A DNA stretch of 64,000 nucleotides from Plectrocnemia conspersa (lineage: Eukaryota; Arthropoda; Insecta; Trichoptera; Polycentropodidae): the NCBI GenBank assembly GCA_009617715.1, contig VTFK01000032.1, positions 248,001-312,000 on the forward strand. Reading direction: 5' to 3'. Positions 43,641-53,968 of the stretch are shown here, in pieces. The number at the start of each line of letters is the position of its first letter. Position 1 is the stretch's first letter. The notes under the pieces were generated by a model. The model was not told the DNA's origin and searched no databases. It saw only the letters and a program-made list of their open reading frames with translations. Both the position numbers and the translations under genes were made by a program.

Positions 43641-45117
43641 TATATATATATATATGTATTTTTTTTCAACACGAAATTCATAAAGAATAGCGGTTGGGTT
43701 AGTAACGGTCGAACATTAGCACCGATCCGTGAAATGTTAAAAATATGTTTGTGTGAATATTATATTTTCTTAATAATGTGATTAGCAGGCAAAAGCTCAT
43801 TCGTCTTGACGCCAAAAGCTTTTCGCAAACAACTGACAACAAAGCTTTACAAATAAAACACATATACACACATGATTTTGAATAAGAAAATCTTTCATTT
43901 GCAAGAGTTATAGCTGTCAATTACCCTGAGATTTTTAAATATTTTTTGAGGAATAAAAAGCTGATGAAAATATCGCGGATAGTCAAAATTTTTGTTATTT
44001 AATTCTATCTATAGTTTCTGGAATTATATATATATGTATATGCAAAAAATTGGAAGGCTTAGTGTTCACTGATCTATACGTTTTTAAGCCAAATTATTTC
44101 TGCTACGCTTTTAAATATTCTTTAATATATTCATTGTCAGTAAACGGTTTTTTTTTGTTTACAAATTAAAATGCATAATCACATAACTTAACTTGACTAA
44201 TACATAAAAAGTTGTTGAGACGTAAGATTTTTTTTAACACCCTCGATGTAGATAACAAATGGCAAAATAATAGAAGCAGAGATTAGAATTAATTAGTGAT
44301 TCAGGCTTTCGCGTAATTTTGAAAGTCTCAAAAGTCACACAAAACCTCAATTTGACCGATCTTTGATGTTGACTAGTTTTAAAAAATTAAAAAAAAATGT
44401 TTTTATATACATATACTAGATATTATTATTTAATAGAATATGTACAAATAATGTACTATGTACATACATGCATTTAAGTACAAACAAAACGTATGTAGTA
44501 TGTAAATACGCGCATTTAAGTAGTATGTATGTACATATGTATTATACATACGTGCATATAAGTACAACTTTTTTATTTATAGATTAATGAATAACATGCA
44601 AAATCAAAATTCACTGTTTCTGATTTTTGCAAAATGTTCTCGATCATATTTCCATATTTATTCTTCCTGGTAAAAAAATCAGTTGGACATTTTCGTGTTG
44701 TTCTTTTAAAAAATAGTATTGAAATTCCATCAAAAAACGTTAAAAACAAAATCTTTTTTTCTTTCAGATTCAGATCAAACTCTTTGATCATCTCAACTAC
44801 TTCTATACTATCCCCGATCAACTAGAGGGTGAGTTTAATCCATACTTTACCTATCGTAGTAATTAAAATTCCATTCCATGCATTACCAATATTTTTAACA
44901 GTTTTATAAATGGCATATTTTTACGATTTCTGTCCATTAATTGCTCTAGCTACTAATGGACAGAACATCCAATATTTTTTAAATATATGTATTACTCCTT
45001 GATCCATCGGTTAATTAATGAATGTTGTTTTCGGCATATATTAACTGTTTTTCTCTCTGTAATGCCAGTAATAATAATTCCGGTATTATTGCAATCCCTA
45101 GCTTTGACAAAAATAGG
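43641..45117. other. AT-rich stretch with TACATA-type simple repeats
   Basis: Runs such as TATATATATATATG (43640s) and degenerate 'tatgtacatacatgcattt' repeats (44440-44560). The pair of antisense frames around 44573-44825 overlap one another and resemble nothing known. Confidence 0.5.
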
Positions 45118-45590
45118 TTAAACTTTAGGGGGCGTAGGGGTGGTTGACCTCGCGGCCAATGAGACTCTTCGGTGAATCCTATTAGGATAGTCAGGTGTGA
45201 TCTTCAAGTCTGTCGGTGAGAGCGCGTGGCTGGTTCTTATGGATGGCTGCTGGTAGATCTTGGCTCTCTGGTTGTCAGCGTCGCTCTGCTGTCTGGTGAC
45301 GTCTCTTGTCTCGTGCCTCAGCCGTCTCGTATCTCGGACCGTCTGCCTTGGGCCGTCTGCCCTCTCCTCGTCGGAGTCCGGGCTTATATCATTCAGGGAG
45401 ATGCATGCTATCTGGCCAATCACGATTGTGCATCGATCTCCTAGCCAATCGCTGCAGTGGCTTCTTAGAATTCGAGAAATCGGATTTGTATTTCGAAAGA
45501 CAGTTTTTTGCTTGGCTCTAGATTTTCTAATTTTTCGGAAAGGGTTTGCATTGTGGTGATCGATTGCGTCCATACCGTTTTGTCATAAAA
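45118..45590 (-). repeat. LTR-like fragment, copy 2 (tentative)
   Basis: On the minus strand: TTCTAAGAAGCCACTGC, GCGATTGGCTAGG and GTGATTGGCCAG (two CCAAT-type elements), TGATATAAGCCCGGACTCC (TATA-like), then an A/C/G-rich tract of about 300 nt. The first part matches 35160-35300. The 151-codon minus-strand frame over 45118-45573 is Arg/Ser/Asp/Gln-rich, lacks any domain, and competes with three open frames on the other strand. It is better explained as open sequence in a GC-rich LTR-like region than as a gene. Confidence 0.35.
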
Positions 45591-45655
45591 GGGATTCTCT
45601 TAACGACCCTTGTTTTGAGTGGTCAAAAAAAATACCTCTTGTGCCATGATGTTTG

Positions 45656-45705
45656 TCTCATTGTTAATGAATGAACGTTTTTGGTCACGGTCATTAACAA
45701 TGAGA
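45656..45705. repeat. Perfect 15-bp inverted repeat
   Basis: TCTCATTGTTAATGA (45656-45670) and TCATTAACAATGAGA (45691-45705) are exact reverse complements separated by 20 nt. A little downstream TATAGTCAGCGTAT is directly repeated (about 45780 and 45801). It could be the tip of a small foldback element adjoining the LTR-like fragment. Confidence 0.85.
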
Positions 45706-46616
45706 AAATCGCCCTTCTCAATGTGTCTATATGTGTGGTCGCCACAAAACTCAAATTTACAAGGTGAAACAATACAACTATAGTCAGCGTATACAAGTTA
45801 TAGTCAGCGTATGGTGATAAGGATTCATGTAATTCTCAAACTGTGTGGTTTTTGAATGATTTTTTCTCAACCAATGGTAGAATAAACATAAAGTAAAAGT
45901 CTGATCAACCAAATAAAAATATTTATCTCATCAGCTTTTTTGTGATAAAATTATAAATCATTTACATATTATTATTAATTTAAATGGAGAACAGGTGAGA
46001 CTTGGGCATAATTAAGAAATCTCATATGTATTTTTATAGGCAATCTCACCTTCAATCTCATTAGACACACTATGCACCCTTATGCCATAAAACTAAAATG
46101 AGGAACACTCCCATCCCTAACACGCGTCATAGATACAAAAAAACGTGCCGACAATGGGTATACAGCTGCACATTGATGCTTAGCGCCATTGAGCAAGGCA
46201 ACCCCATCGTTAATTTATGAACACCCTGTATTCGTATATACATAAACAGAGCTCCCATATTTCGATGCGGTCGGGATATTGTCTGCGCCCGCAAAAAGTG
46301 TGTGGCGCATGTAATAAAATGATCGTAAAAAGCAAAATTGCTAGAACAGACCCCATTACACGAATTGAATTGGGGTAGACTTGAAGTTGTGCTGTCGTAA
46401 AGTTTTATTTACAATTTTGTTGCAACGCCAGAACTAGAGCTGCTTGCATCCTCCGTTTTCTTCTTATGCAATACATAACGTTGTTTTAGGACATAAGCCA
46501 CGTGCAGCGAAGAGAAATGTATATTTATATATTTTCGCAGAGCTTTATACTATATGTATAAAATGCTTTATAATAATATATTGAAAATCAAGTTCGGATG
46601 TTGGCAGACTTCATGC
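45706..46616. other. No gene recognised
   Basis: Mixed AT-rich sequence. 'gaacaccctgtat' at about 46220 resembles the terminal sequence of some insect DNA transposons (ACAGGGTGTTC), but no partner end was seen. Confidence 0.45.
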
Positions 46617-46859
46617 CTCTAGCACAGGGGTCGGCAAACTACATTTGCGAATTCTTTAAAATTGTAAAGTATGCGCTATAACAGAACGGGCAACCATGTG
46701 GTGCTCCTATTGCTTCGCATTGCGCTATAAAATACGCAGTTATAATTTGACAGCGTCTTTAGTGCATCGTGTAACGCTTTTTTTGCTATATTTTTTCATT
46801 TTATTATGATAATGTCACTGTCAAATCCGTAAAAGTAGAGACTAATGGGATTTAAATGT

Positions 46860-47560
46860 CATGCTTTTAAAGCAAAGTGGCGTGTAGATTATTTTTTATC
46901 GAATTAGATAACAAAGCATTGTGTTTATTATGCGATGACGCTAATTATGCACTAAAATTATAGAATATAGATCGTCATTACCAAAATAAGCCTAACTATT
47001 TTTTTTTTTTAAAAACAAGGAACAAAATTTGATTTACGAATATGTTTATTTATTTGGTAATAAACAAAATCTATTTGATAATGCTGAATTAATTAAGTCG
47101 TGTTTAATCAATGTGTCCCGGAAAAAAATATTTTTTATCCTGCTAGAAAGGTTAAGCACATTGTGAGTAACATCAATAGCCAATTAAATAGCAAAACAAG
47201 TGATTTCGAGTGAATGAAATTTTTATGAAGCTTGTGAAAATCCTATGTATTAAACTGTCATTTTATCTTTAATTCCAAGTGTTTTATTCGTAAAGTTGTG
47301 ACTACTTAAAAAGCAATTTTTTTCAAAATTATAAATATATGTTTCTAGGCCAAAAATAAAGTCAAATAAGAACATAGGTTTTTATTTAGATAGAGGTTAC
47401 AGCAGTTATGTAGATTTTTTTTATAAGATTAAATAATAAAAAAATACAATTTTAAGCCTGAATTAACAGATGACCATTTACAATAAATTTTGACGAACTT
47501 TGAGGCTCAGTTTGATGAAATTTTATCCCAAAAAAAAATCGTCACATTGATAAGTAAAGC
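46860..47560 (+). pseudogene. ZBED/SCAND3-like hAT transposase relic
   Basis: YFFIELDNKALCLLC with NIDRHYQNK is a BED zinc finger (C-x2-C then H; the last His is lost), at about 46890-46995. Next QNLFDNAELIKSCLI (family 'geFvkkCml') lies at about 47065-47115, and PELTDDHLQ with TNFEAQFDEILSQKK at 47457-47540. The latter is a loop that in intact proteins sits several hundred residues later, so most of the catalytic domain is deleted. In-frame stops and at least two frameshifts (one in a T-run just before the finger) confirm a pseudogene. The hAT dimerisation motif is absent. Confidence 0.75.
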
Positions 47561-47652
47561 TTATTACGTGTTTGTTAGCAAATTTACCTGTTTCTATAAT
47601 AATGTGTCCACAAAAAAATGTTTATATATACATATATATATACATATATATT

Positions 47653-47656
<4 letters not shown>

Positions 47657-47739
<83 letters not shown>
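47657..47739. repeat. (TA)n microsatellite
   Basis: Long uninterrupted TA run inside the BED-hAT relic. The Tyr-Ile alternating 'proteins' read through it on both strands are artefacts. Confidence 0.97.
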
Positions 47740-47746
<7 letters not shown>

Positions 47747-47875
47747 CCTTGTAAAAAAAAAAAAGTAGACTTATCTATATAAATATCCCCGAGTTTACTT
47801 TCTGGCCCATCAAAAATCAAAAAAAAAATACTATCTGGCCCTTTACGAAAAAGTTTGCCAATCCCTGCTCTAACA

Positions 47876-48154
47876 CAAACAAGCCCCTAGTATATTTAGG
47901 GATCAACGTCCCTAAATGTGTATTATTTTGTTACGATTTTTAACATTTTTATTGGCATGCGAATAAAATAACTACATTTTACAAATAGCCCTAAAAATAA
48001 TAAGAACAGATTTTTTTATTTTCTACTTTAAAAAATTCATAAATATATGGTGTATGTGCATTAATTACAAATATTCTATTTTATCAATTGTAAAAAATAT
48101 TTAAAATGCATTTTTGATTTTTTTTAAAGCGGGAGAAATTGACGACAATGAAAA
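47876..48154. other. AT-rich stretch, nothing recognised
   Basis: No motif seen. Confidence 0.5.
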
Positions 48155-48225
48155 TATATTTTTTTTTATTAAATCTGCCATTGTAACCTAACAGACGTAA
48201 GCCCAATGCGTTACAGCGGGGTAAA
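48155..48225 (-). mobile_element. 3' tip of a Jockey/CR1-like element (stem-loop plus A-tail)
   Basis: Plus strand: T-run, ATTAAATCTG, left arm CCATTGTAAC (48178-48187), loop CTAACAGACG...CCCAATGC, right arm GTTACAGCGG (48210-48219). The order, spacing to the T-run and the loop blocks CTAACAG and CCCAATGC match 30768-30811. No RT sequence follows, so this is a very short 5'-truncated insertion, or an older copy whose body has decayed. Confidence 0.65.
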
Positions 48226-48429
48226 TCTATAACAACTGAATAAGTCAATCAGATATAATAATGAATACATACAAGTAAATATTAACCATTAGACTGAAAG
48301 TCTGGGAATATGTGACATCTATATTAATAATTATAAATTATTGTGTGTAATATAAGTTATAACCAATAAATGACACTGCAGCTGGGGGAGGTTTTTTTTA
48401 TAATAGCGCATTTTTTTAAAATAAAATTT
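48226..48429. other. No gene recognised
   Basis: AT-rich DNA between the retroelement 3' tip and the SINE. It may be decayed body of either. Confidence 0.4.
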
Positions 48430-48560
48430 CGAGTGCCGCTGCTTGGGGTCGAACCCGCAACCTCATGCTTGCACTACACTTTCTGAAAGTTGTCCGAACC
48501 GAAGTTCAACTGAAGTCGGCCGAGGTGGCCGACTTCCGAGTAGCGGCCACACTGCCACAA
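48430..48560 (-). repeat. tRNA-derived SINE (family S)
   Basis: The minus strand reads GTGTAGTGCAAGCATGAGG then TTGCGGGTTCGACCCCAAGC, a clear pol III B box (GGTTCGANNCC) in the usual insect SINE context. Upstream are GGCCGCTACTCGGAAGTCGG and AACTTCGGTTCGGAC. The upstream half matches 61805-61905 on the plus strand. It abuts repeat B copy 2 directly. The A box is not clear. Confidence 0.65.
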
Positions 48561-48584
48561 ATTTCTATGCCGTTCAAACAGCGG

Positions 48585-49442
48585 CCGTGAATGACGTCCG
48601 CACGGCGGCTGCTGTCACGTATAGCTGGCATATTTGCGCGCGATCGAAAAATATGCCAAATAATCGCAATTTTTAAATTGTCATATTATTAAAATTACAT
48701 AAAAGTTTGTGTGGGCACTCATTAATACAATATCAGTGAAAACTTTTCGGTCGTAAATATTCAATTTACGCAAAATCTTTGTCGGCTTTTGCAAAATGCC
48801 ATAAGGCATAAAAATGATACTTCAGAATACGAACACCACATCTGTGACTATCCTAGAATTTGTCGCCATCGATTCTAAATAAGAATTCGTTATGGTGTGA
48901 CATTTATATAAACCGATCTAGAAAAATACATAAGGATATTCGAAACGATTTTCTTTAACAAAATCAAGTAACACTAATTATTTTTAAATTATTTAATTTT
49001 ATATGAAAAAAAATATACGAACGTTATTTGTTAAAATAATATACTATCAAAATTATAATTAATTTTTTTTGGTGCCCTAAAATATTCAAATATGTCAGTA
49101 AGAGTCTGTTGAAATCCCCGATAAGCATGTGGTATTATAACTTGACCACGCGATTACGATGCAGCGCTCGACATGCGTGTTAACCATAGGACGCCTACGC
49201 GCATACTGAAATTGAATCGAGTTACTTGTTCTATCTCAGTTTGCGAAGCACCATATCATTATCTCTCTCACTCTCGTCACTTAACACGCGAGAGAGCGAA
49301 AGGGGAAGTAATATTCGGAAACGCTCGAAGCTAGCCAAGTCGAATGAAATACCCTCACTTTACCTCCCGTTCTCGGTAATCTCGGACAACTTCCGAGAGA
49401 TTTTAGAGCGGGCACCTTCCAGAGAGTGTAGTGCAGGCATCA
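48585..49442. repeat. Dispersed repeat family B, copy 2 (carries the empty hAT target)
   Basis: Aligns with the two halves of copy 1. The hAT target octamer AAGGATAT is single at 48932-48939, followed at once by TCGAAACGATTTTC. Near the end it has TCTCTCTCACTCTCGTCACT, partly lost from copy 1 but present in copy 3, and lacks part of copy 1's right-hand section. Its last block, AGAGTGTAGTGCAGGCATCA, is shared with family S. The 104-codon plus frame at 49226-49540 is one of several non-conserved frames in the repeat. Confidence 0.9.
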
Positions 49443-50163
49443 GAGTTACTAGTCTGAGCCGTTACGGACTACGCTATTCCGTCCTTATTACACATTACTG
49501 CGCATATATAAATGATAAAATAGTTGCATCCAGCATCTAGGCTTTTACTAATAATTTAAAGTTATTATTTAATGAGCCTTTAAGCATGTTTTAAGAGCTT
49601 ATATAACTTAATAACTTTATTTAGTTTCTTTGAGCTGCAATTTATTTTAAAGCAGTCACTTGAATTTTCGGTCGCTTCTCAAGCAAAATTGCAAATTTGG
49701 ACTCGTAAAAGATTATAGTGCCGTTCGGAAGAATCCAATTATGGATTTAGCACCTACGTTCTGTAAAAATCTAGTTGTAAAATTGTATTTCCTTACGTGC
49801 CATCGTAAAATTTCGCGCTCGCCCAAGGCGCACAAGGTGCTAAATGCGCCATATCAAATATCGTCATCGTAAAAAGGAAAAAACCGTTCGTTCACCATAA
49901 ATTCGCGTTGTGAAAAGTCTTAATCCCCATCGGCTCGAAAGCAAATTAATTTTCTCCATAGTCTCGTATCTTGGTTGATTCGCAAATAACTTTGCATAAT
50001 AATGAAGTCTAAAACCATAAAATAACTTTTGTTTAATATGTATAACCTCAAGATTTATGCTTTCGCTCTACAAAGACTATATATTAATAAATATCTCCAT
50101 GCATATACAGTGTGATTCACAAAGAATTTTGCAATTAAAAATATTCATTATAAACGAATTTCA
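49443..50163. other. No gene; unique richer patch at 49640-49900
   Basis: The patch contains GGTCGCTTCTCAAGC, GTGCCGTTCGGAAGAATCC, GCGCTCGCCCAAGGCGC and GTCATCGTAAAAAGG. Its 70-codon frame is unrecognised. It may be conserved non-coding DNA. Confidence 0.35.
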
Positions 50164-50253
50164 AACGACATATTTTTATAATTAATTTTTCCGGATGTTT
50201 ACCAAAAATATTTACAAAACATCCGAAAAATTTAATTATAAAGATATGCTGTT
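50164..50253. repeat. ~37-bp inverted repeat (near-perfect hairpin)
   Basis: The left arm (50164-50200; core TATAATTAATTTTTCCGGAT) and right arm (50217-50253; core ATCCGAAAAATTTAATTATA) pair with a few mismatches around a short loop. A small foldback or the centre of a MITE; the CAGTGTGATTCACAAAG upstream at about 50107 might be its terminus. Confidence 0.75.
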
Positions 50254-53200
50254 AAAATGTAAACCGTTTCAGCGCTGCCACATTTTAGAAAACGCGTCGC
50301 GTGGAATCTCAATCAGCTGCTCTTTTTAGCATATCTGCAGATTTTTTTGATTTTTTAGACGTTTTGCTTAGTTCTTCTTTACCACTTGAGATATTTGTTT
50401 GTGTATTTTGTTCTGAGTTCCTCTCTCATCGAAGTGTTTTAGCTACGATTCTTGATCATCATTACACGAGGAGTTGGGTTAAAGTATCTTAAAAGTAAAA
50501 TAATCTCTTGTTATCGTTTTATCTGAGCTGTTCAATTTCGTTTAGTGTGTGTTTCTCGATTTGTCGTTTTTAGACTGTAGATTATTTTTTTCTATCTGCG
50601 CAAGAGTATGATTATTATCTTTAGAATGGATGTTATATCGTATTAGTTTATCTTCTACGAAGTATTAATTATATTTTTTATATATACATATATATTTTAT
50701 GTATCACCCTATATAATATAATATAATATAATATAATGCCTACTCTAAGCCATAATAAACCCTGTAAGAGCTCTTGTCGACTACGCAGTATCAAATATAT
50801 TACATAATCTTGTTTTTAGAATGTACATATATGACAATATGCAAAAACGTGAGTTGTTCCAGCAGGCAAACGTCGTTTTCATAATAATTTCGGTGAAAGC
50901 GAGTCGTAAAGTTTGCGCGGATTTTGTTGTGGAAACACTGCTTTAATGCGCTCTCTTCCTTTTGTGCCGTATCCGTAATTTCCGCATTCGAAGCCCAAAG
51001 CTTACACAGACGAGAGCTTTAAAGCTCGCTTTTATGTCTGGCTACGGCACATCAACTCGCACTTTAATATGAACCTAGTTTTTTTATACCGCAAAATGGC
51101 ATGGCTGTTTCGATACGCCTAACATCAGCAAATACATAAACTACTCATATAATATAATGTTTATTTTGTGCTGTGTGATTATTTATTTCCCATATATAAT
51201 TATGTACAGTGTTTATTTTTCCATCCTAAATTTAGTTCAAAATTTTACCTTTTACGTTATTTTATATTACTTCATGGTTACGTATGTATATATAGAGTAT
51301 AATATATACCCTGAAAAGGCGACGTCACTCGTCGTTTTTCACGCCGATTTTCTCCGTGAGGAATTTAATATTTTAGGAAAATGTCAAGACATCGAGCGTG
51401 ACATCTTCTCGTCGATGTTGCTAAAAGCGAAAGTGGTCATAAATTAGAACGTTTCCGAGCAAAATTGACAAGAACGTCTCGTTATGATTCTTTCATTCTT
51501 TATACCGTGTCATAAAATAGTTTTACCGGCATCGTGTGTGTGTGAATCACATTTCGAATTCGATACTACGTTAACGTGGATCATTAATAAATTTCAGATA
51601 CTATACATATTTTCAAAAACGGAAATCTCAGATGTACGTGTACACGTTTATTCGTGTTTTTACTGCCGAAGATTTTATCGTTTGCGTATCGATGGCGATT
51701 ATGGTAATTTTTCGCGGAGCGAGAATAATTTAGAAATCGAAAACATTTCGCAAAAGCGATATGGAAAATTTGGATTGCTCAATGGGTTATAATAAAATTA
51801 TATTATAATATAATACATTGCCATATTGCAGATGTAGTTTTATTAAGTATGCATATACGTATTATATTATACATACGAGGGATATTCGTTAAGTTAAGAT
51901 ACAAGATTAGATAAAAGTTTTTATCCTGGGTTTTTAAGCAAAATTTTTATTTCGTTGCAACATGCAGTTCTTATTTAATTTAGGATATAAAATTTAGTGT
52001 GCTCACATTCACCCTCATATATTTATATTTTTTATGGAGTTTAGATTCAGTCGCACATTAATTTATAATATAGAATAATAGGTTTCACAATTCAGTGTTA
52101 AACTGAGGAATACCATTATTTTATAGGATCAATTTGTAATAACACACAATTTATTAATACTATTTTTGATGTATATGTAATAATTTACGTAGGTACAATA
52201 CTTATAAGTCAATTTAATAACATAGAAAGCGCATCTTCTTGTCTGAAACCTATTTTAATTATAAACTTTATATTTAGTTCTTGTGTTTTTTCTCCTAACC
52301 TCTAGATTATGTCAATGTTACTTATATTATCGTCATGTAGACACCAAAAATAATTGTGACGTTTAAAAATTACGGCGTTTTAGCGCATTGTGCAAAGGAA
52401 ATGTTGAAGGACATAAACCAGCGACATTTTTTTTTGATTGAATGGTTTGATTTTGTAGCTAAATTAGCGCCTAAATAATTATTAACAATTTATTTATTAA
52501 ATATTTAATTTATTAAATATATACATAGAGTCAGGCGGTAGTGTAAAATATAGACATACTGTTACTGTTTGTCGTTTGCTTCGCGTCACCTGCTTTCCAG
52601 TAGTATTATATAAGTGATTCTCAGTGACTAATAATGTGACCAAGTGTCACATTATTTATATATGTCTTTCAAGGAAGCTTGAACAGATATCAAACTAAAA
52701 AAATAAGAAGCAATCGCTTTATCGTCTGAAAATACATCTAAAATTGAATCATTTCGTGAAAGCTAGCTAATGGTGGATTATTATCTAGTAATAAAAATAA
52801 GGTCCATATAACAATGCTATTCGATGCAAAGCATTACTTCTTTGCATATGTCTCAAATTTTTAACGCAGCGGTAATTAATGATTTTTGCGGGGTTATAAA
52901 TTAATGAGTGGCTATTGTGCAATACTGCGTGCTCTGCACGATTTTTAATGTTCATTGTTGAACGCCAAATTAACGTTGCTTGCAAGATATTCAATTGTTT
53001 GATCAAAAACGATAAAGAAAAATATGCCAAAAATATAAAAAAAATTGCAAAGCACAATAGTTTCTTAAAGCAGGTAGCAAAGCCTTCATATTCCATTGTT
53101 GCAAGAAGATGCACCAGCAAACGCTCTGCAACTCTAAATAGCTAAAAAAAATGAAATAAAAAAGATTTCATCACATTGCTCAAGTCGTGAAAAAGTAGGA

Positions 53201-53500
53201 TCGTTGATCTTCTCCCATTTCTCTGATCATTTACATATACGCTGAAATGCGAGTCTTAGGGATTCTGTGTCGTAAAAACCCGGGAATTTGTTCACTGAAA
53301 TTCCTTCGTTCCGGACAATACTTTCAAAGCTTAAAAAAACCTTAAAAAAAGAAGTTGATCTTTCATTGTTTTGAAGTACCCCAGATAGTTTTATATAACT
53401 GAAAAAATAATAAATAAAAAACATTATAATTATATAATATTTTTTTAAATTTGATTAAATGATTTTAAATGAAGCCTACAAATCTTCTAAGAAAATAGGA
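50254..53500. other. No gene; unique patches at 50820-51130 and 51300-51790
   Basis: The first patch has GTGAAAGCGAGTCG, TTTGCGCGGATTTTG and a GAGAGCTTTAAAGCTCGC hairpin. The second has GGCGACGTCACTCGTCG (CRE-like GACGTCAC), TCTCCGTGAGG and GCGTATCGATGGCGA. Their frames (51157-51447, 51484-51792) lack domains. An (ATATA)n run is at about 50713-50737. 51840-53500 is AT-rich with nothing recognised. Confidence 0.4.
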
Positions 53501-53511
53501 TATTCTATTAA

Positions 53512-53964
53512 TAGGCACGCCGACTATAGCCGCGCAAAGTCAAAACAAAATTCATTTTATAACATGGTTTTATTTATTAATAATTACAAATATATATAGG
53601 AAAAGGGAGGCGTCTCGCTACCGCTCGCGCCGACTTTCACTGTAGAACCAAACAACCTAACCTTTTTTTAATGATGTATTAATTTATTTTCATTTCGGTA
53701 TATTTTGTAACTGTCCAGCATCATCCAATCTATGACTAACTGTTCAAAAAGCGAATCACTAGTGATAGAGCTGTCCACAAAACAAAATAATTAGAACTAA
53801 AAAAATCATTTTCTTTCATTTTATTCAATTTTATAATTTTGATTTGCGCGGCAATGTCGGCGCGGCTTTATCGTCGCGGCAATGTCGAGGTTGTATTGCG
53901 CGGCTATGTCGGGGCGGCTTAGTCGGCGCGGGATTGTCCGGCGCGGCTTTGTCGGGTCCTCCTA
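53512..53964. mobile_element. TTAA-flanked MITE with GC-rich subterminal repeats (453 bp)
   Basis: TTAA occurs on both sides (53508-53511, 53965-53968). Ends read inward are TAGGCACGCCGAC then AGCCGCGC, and TAGGAGGACCCGAC then AGCCGCGC, with similar spacing. Exact TTAA duplication is the hallmark of piggyBac-type transposition, although TAGG is not the classical piggyBac start (CCC). The interior is AT-rich apart from a CGTCTCGCTACCGCTCGCGC patch, and non-coding. The right end carries about eight degenerate 14-15 bp GC-rich units; the left has one. Confidence 0.65.
53845..53956. repeat. GC-rich minisatellite, ~14-bp unit (GGCGCGGCTTTGTC)
   Basis: Roughly eight degenerate units of GGCGCGG(C)(T/A)(T/A)TGTC in a row, the most GC-rich DNA in the window and dense in CpG. 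It forms the subterminal region of the TTAA MITE. Subterminal repeat arrays often serve as transposase binding sites; here that is inference. Confidence 0.85.
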
Positions 53965-53968
53965 TTAA

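Larger units (their letters stand above)
46625..47867 (+). mobile_element. hAT element with BED-finger transposase relic, 1243 bp
   Basis: Termini read inward: CAGGGGTCGGCAAACTACAT on the left and CAGGGATTGGCAAACTTTTT on the right, which match over most of the first 16 positions. Flanking octamers CTCTAGCA (46617-46624) and CTCTAACA (47868-47875) agree at 7 of 8. Inside are relics of a ZBED5/SCAND3-type hAT transposase on the plus strand and a long (TA)n run. The end sequence CAG.GGTC.GCAAACT links it to the MITE at 35513. Confidence 0.85.

Noticed and set aside
45118..45573. 151-codon minus-strand frame as a possible basic protein
   Set aside because: Three long frames overlap it on the other strand, there is no domain, and part of the region matches another LTR-like piece at 35 kb. 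A GC-rich non-coding repeat is the simpler explanation.
46200..46225. 'aacaccctgta' as a DNA transposon end
   Set aside because: No matching inverted end was found within a plausible distance.
47490..47820. Tyr/Ile-repeat proteins on both strands
   Set aside because: They are readings of a (TA)n microsatellite inside a dead hAT element.
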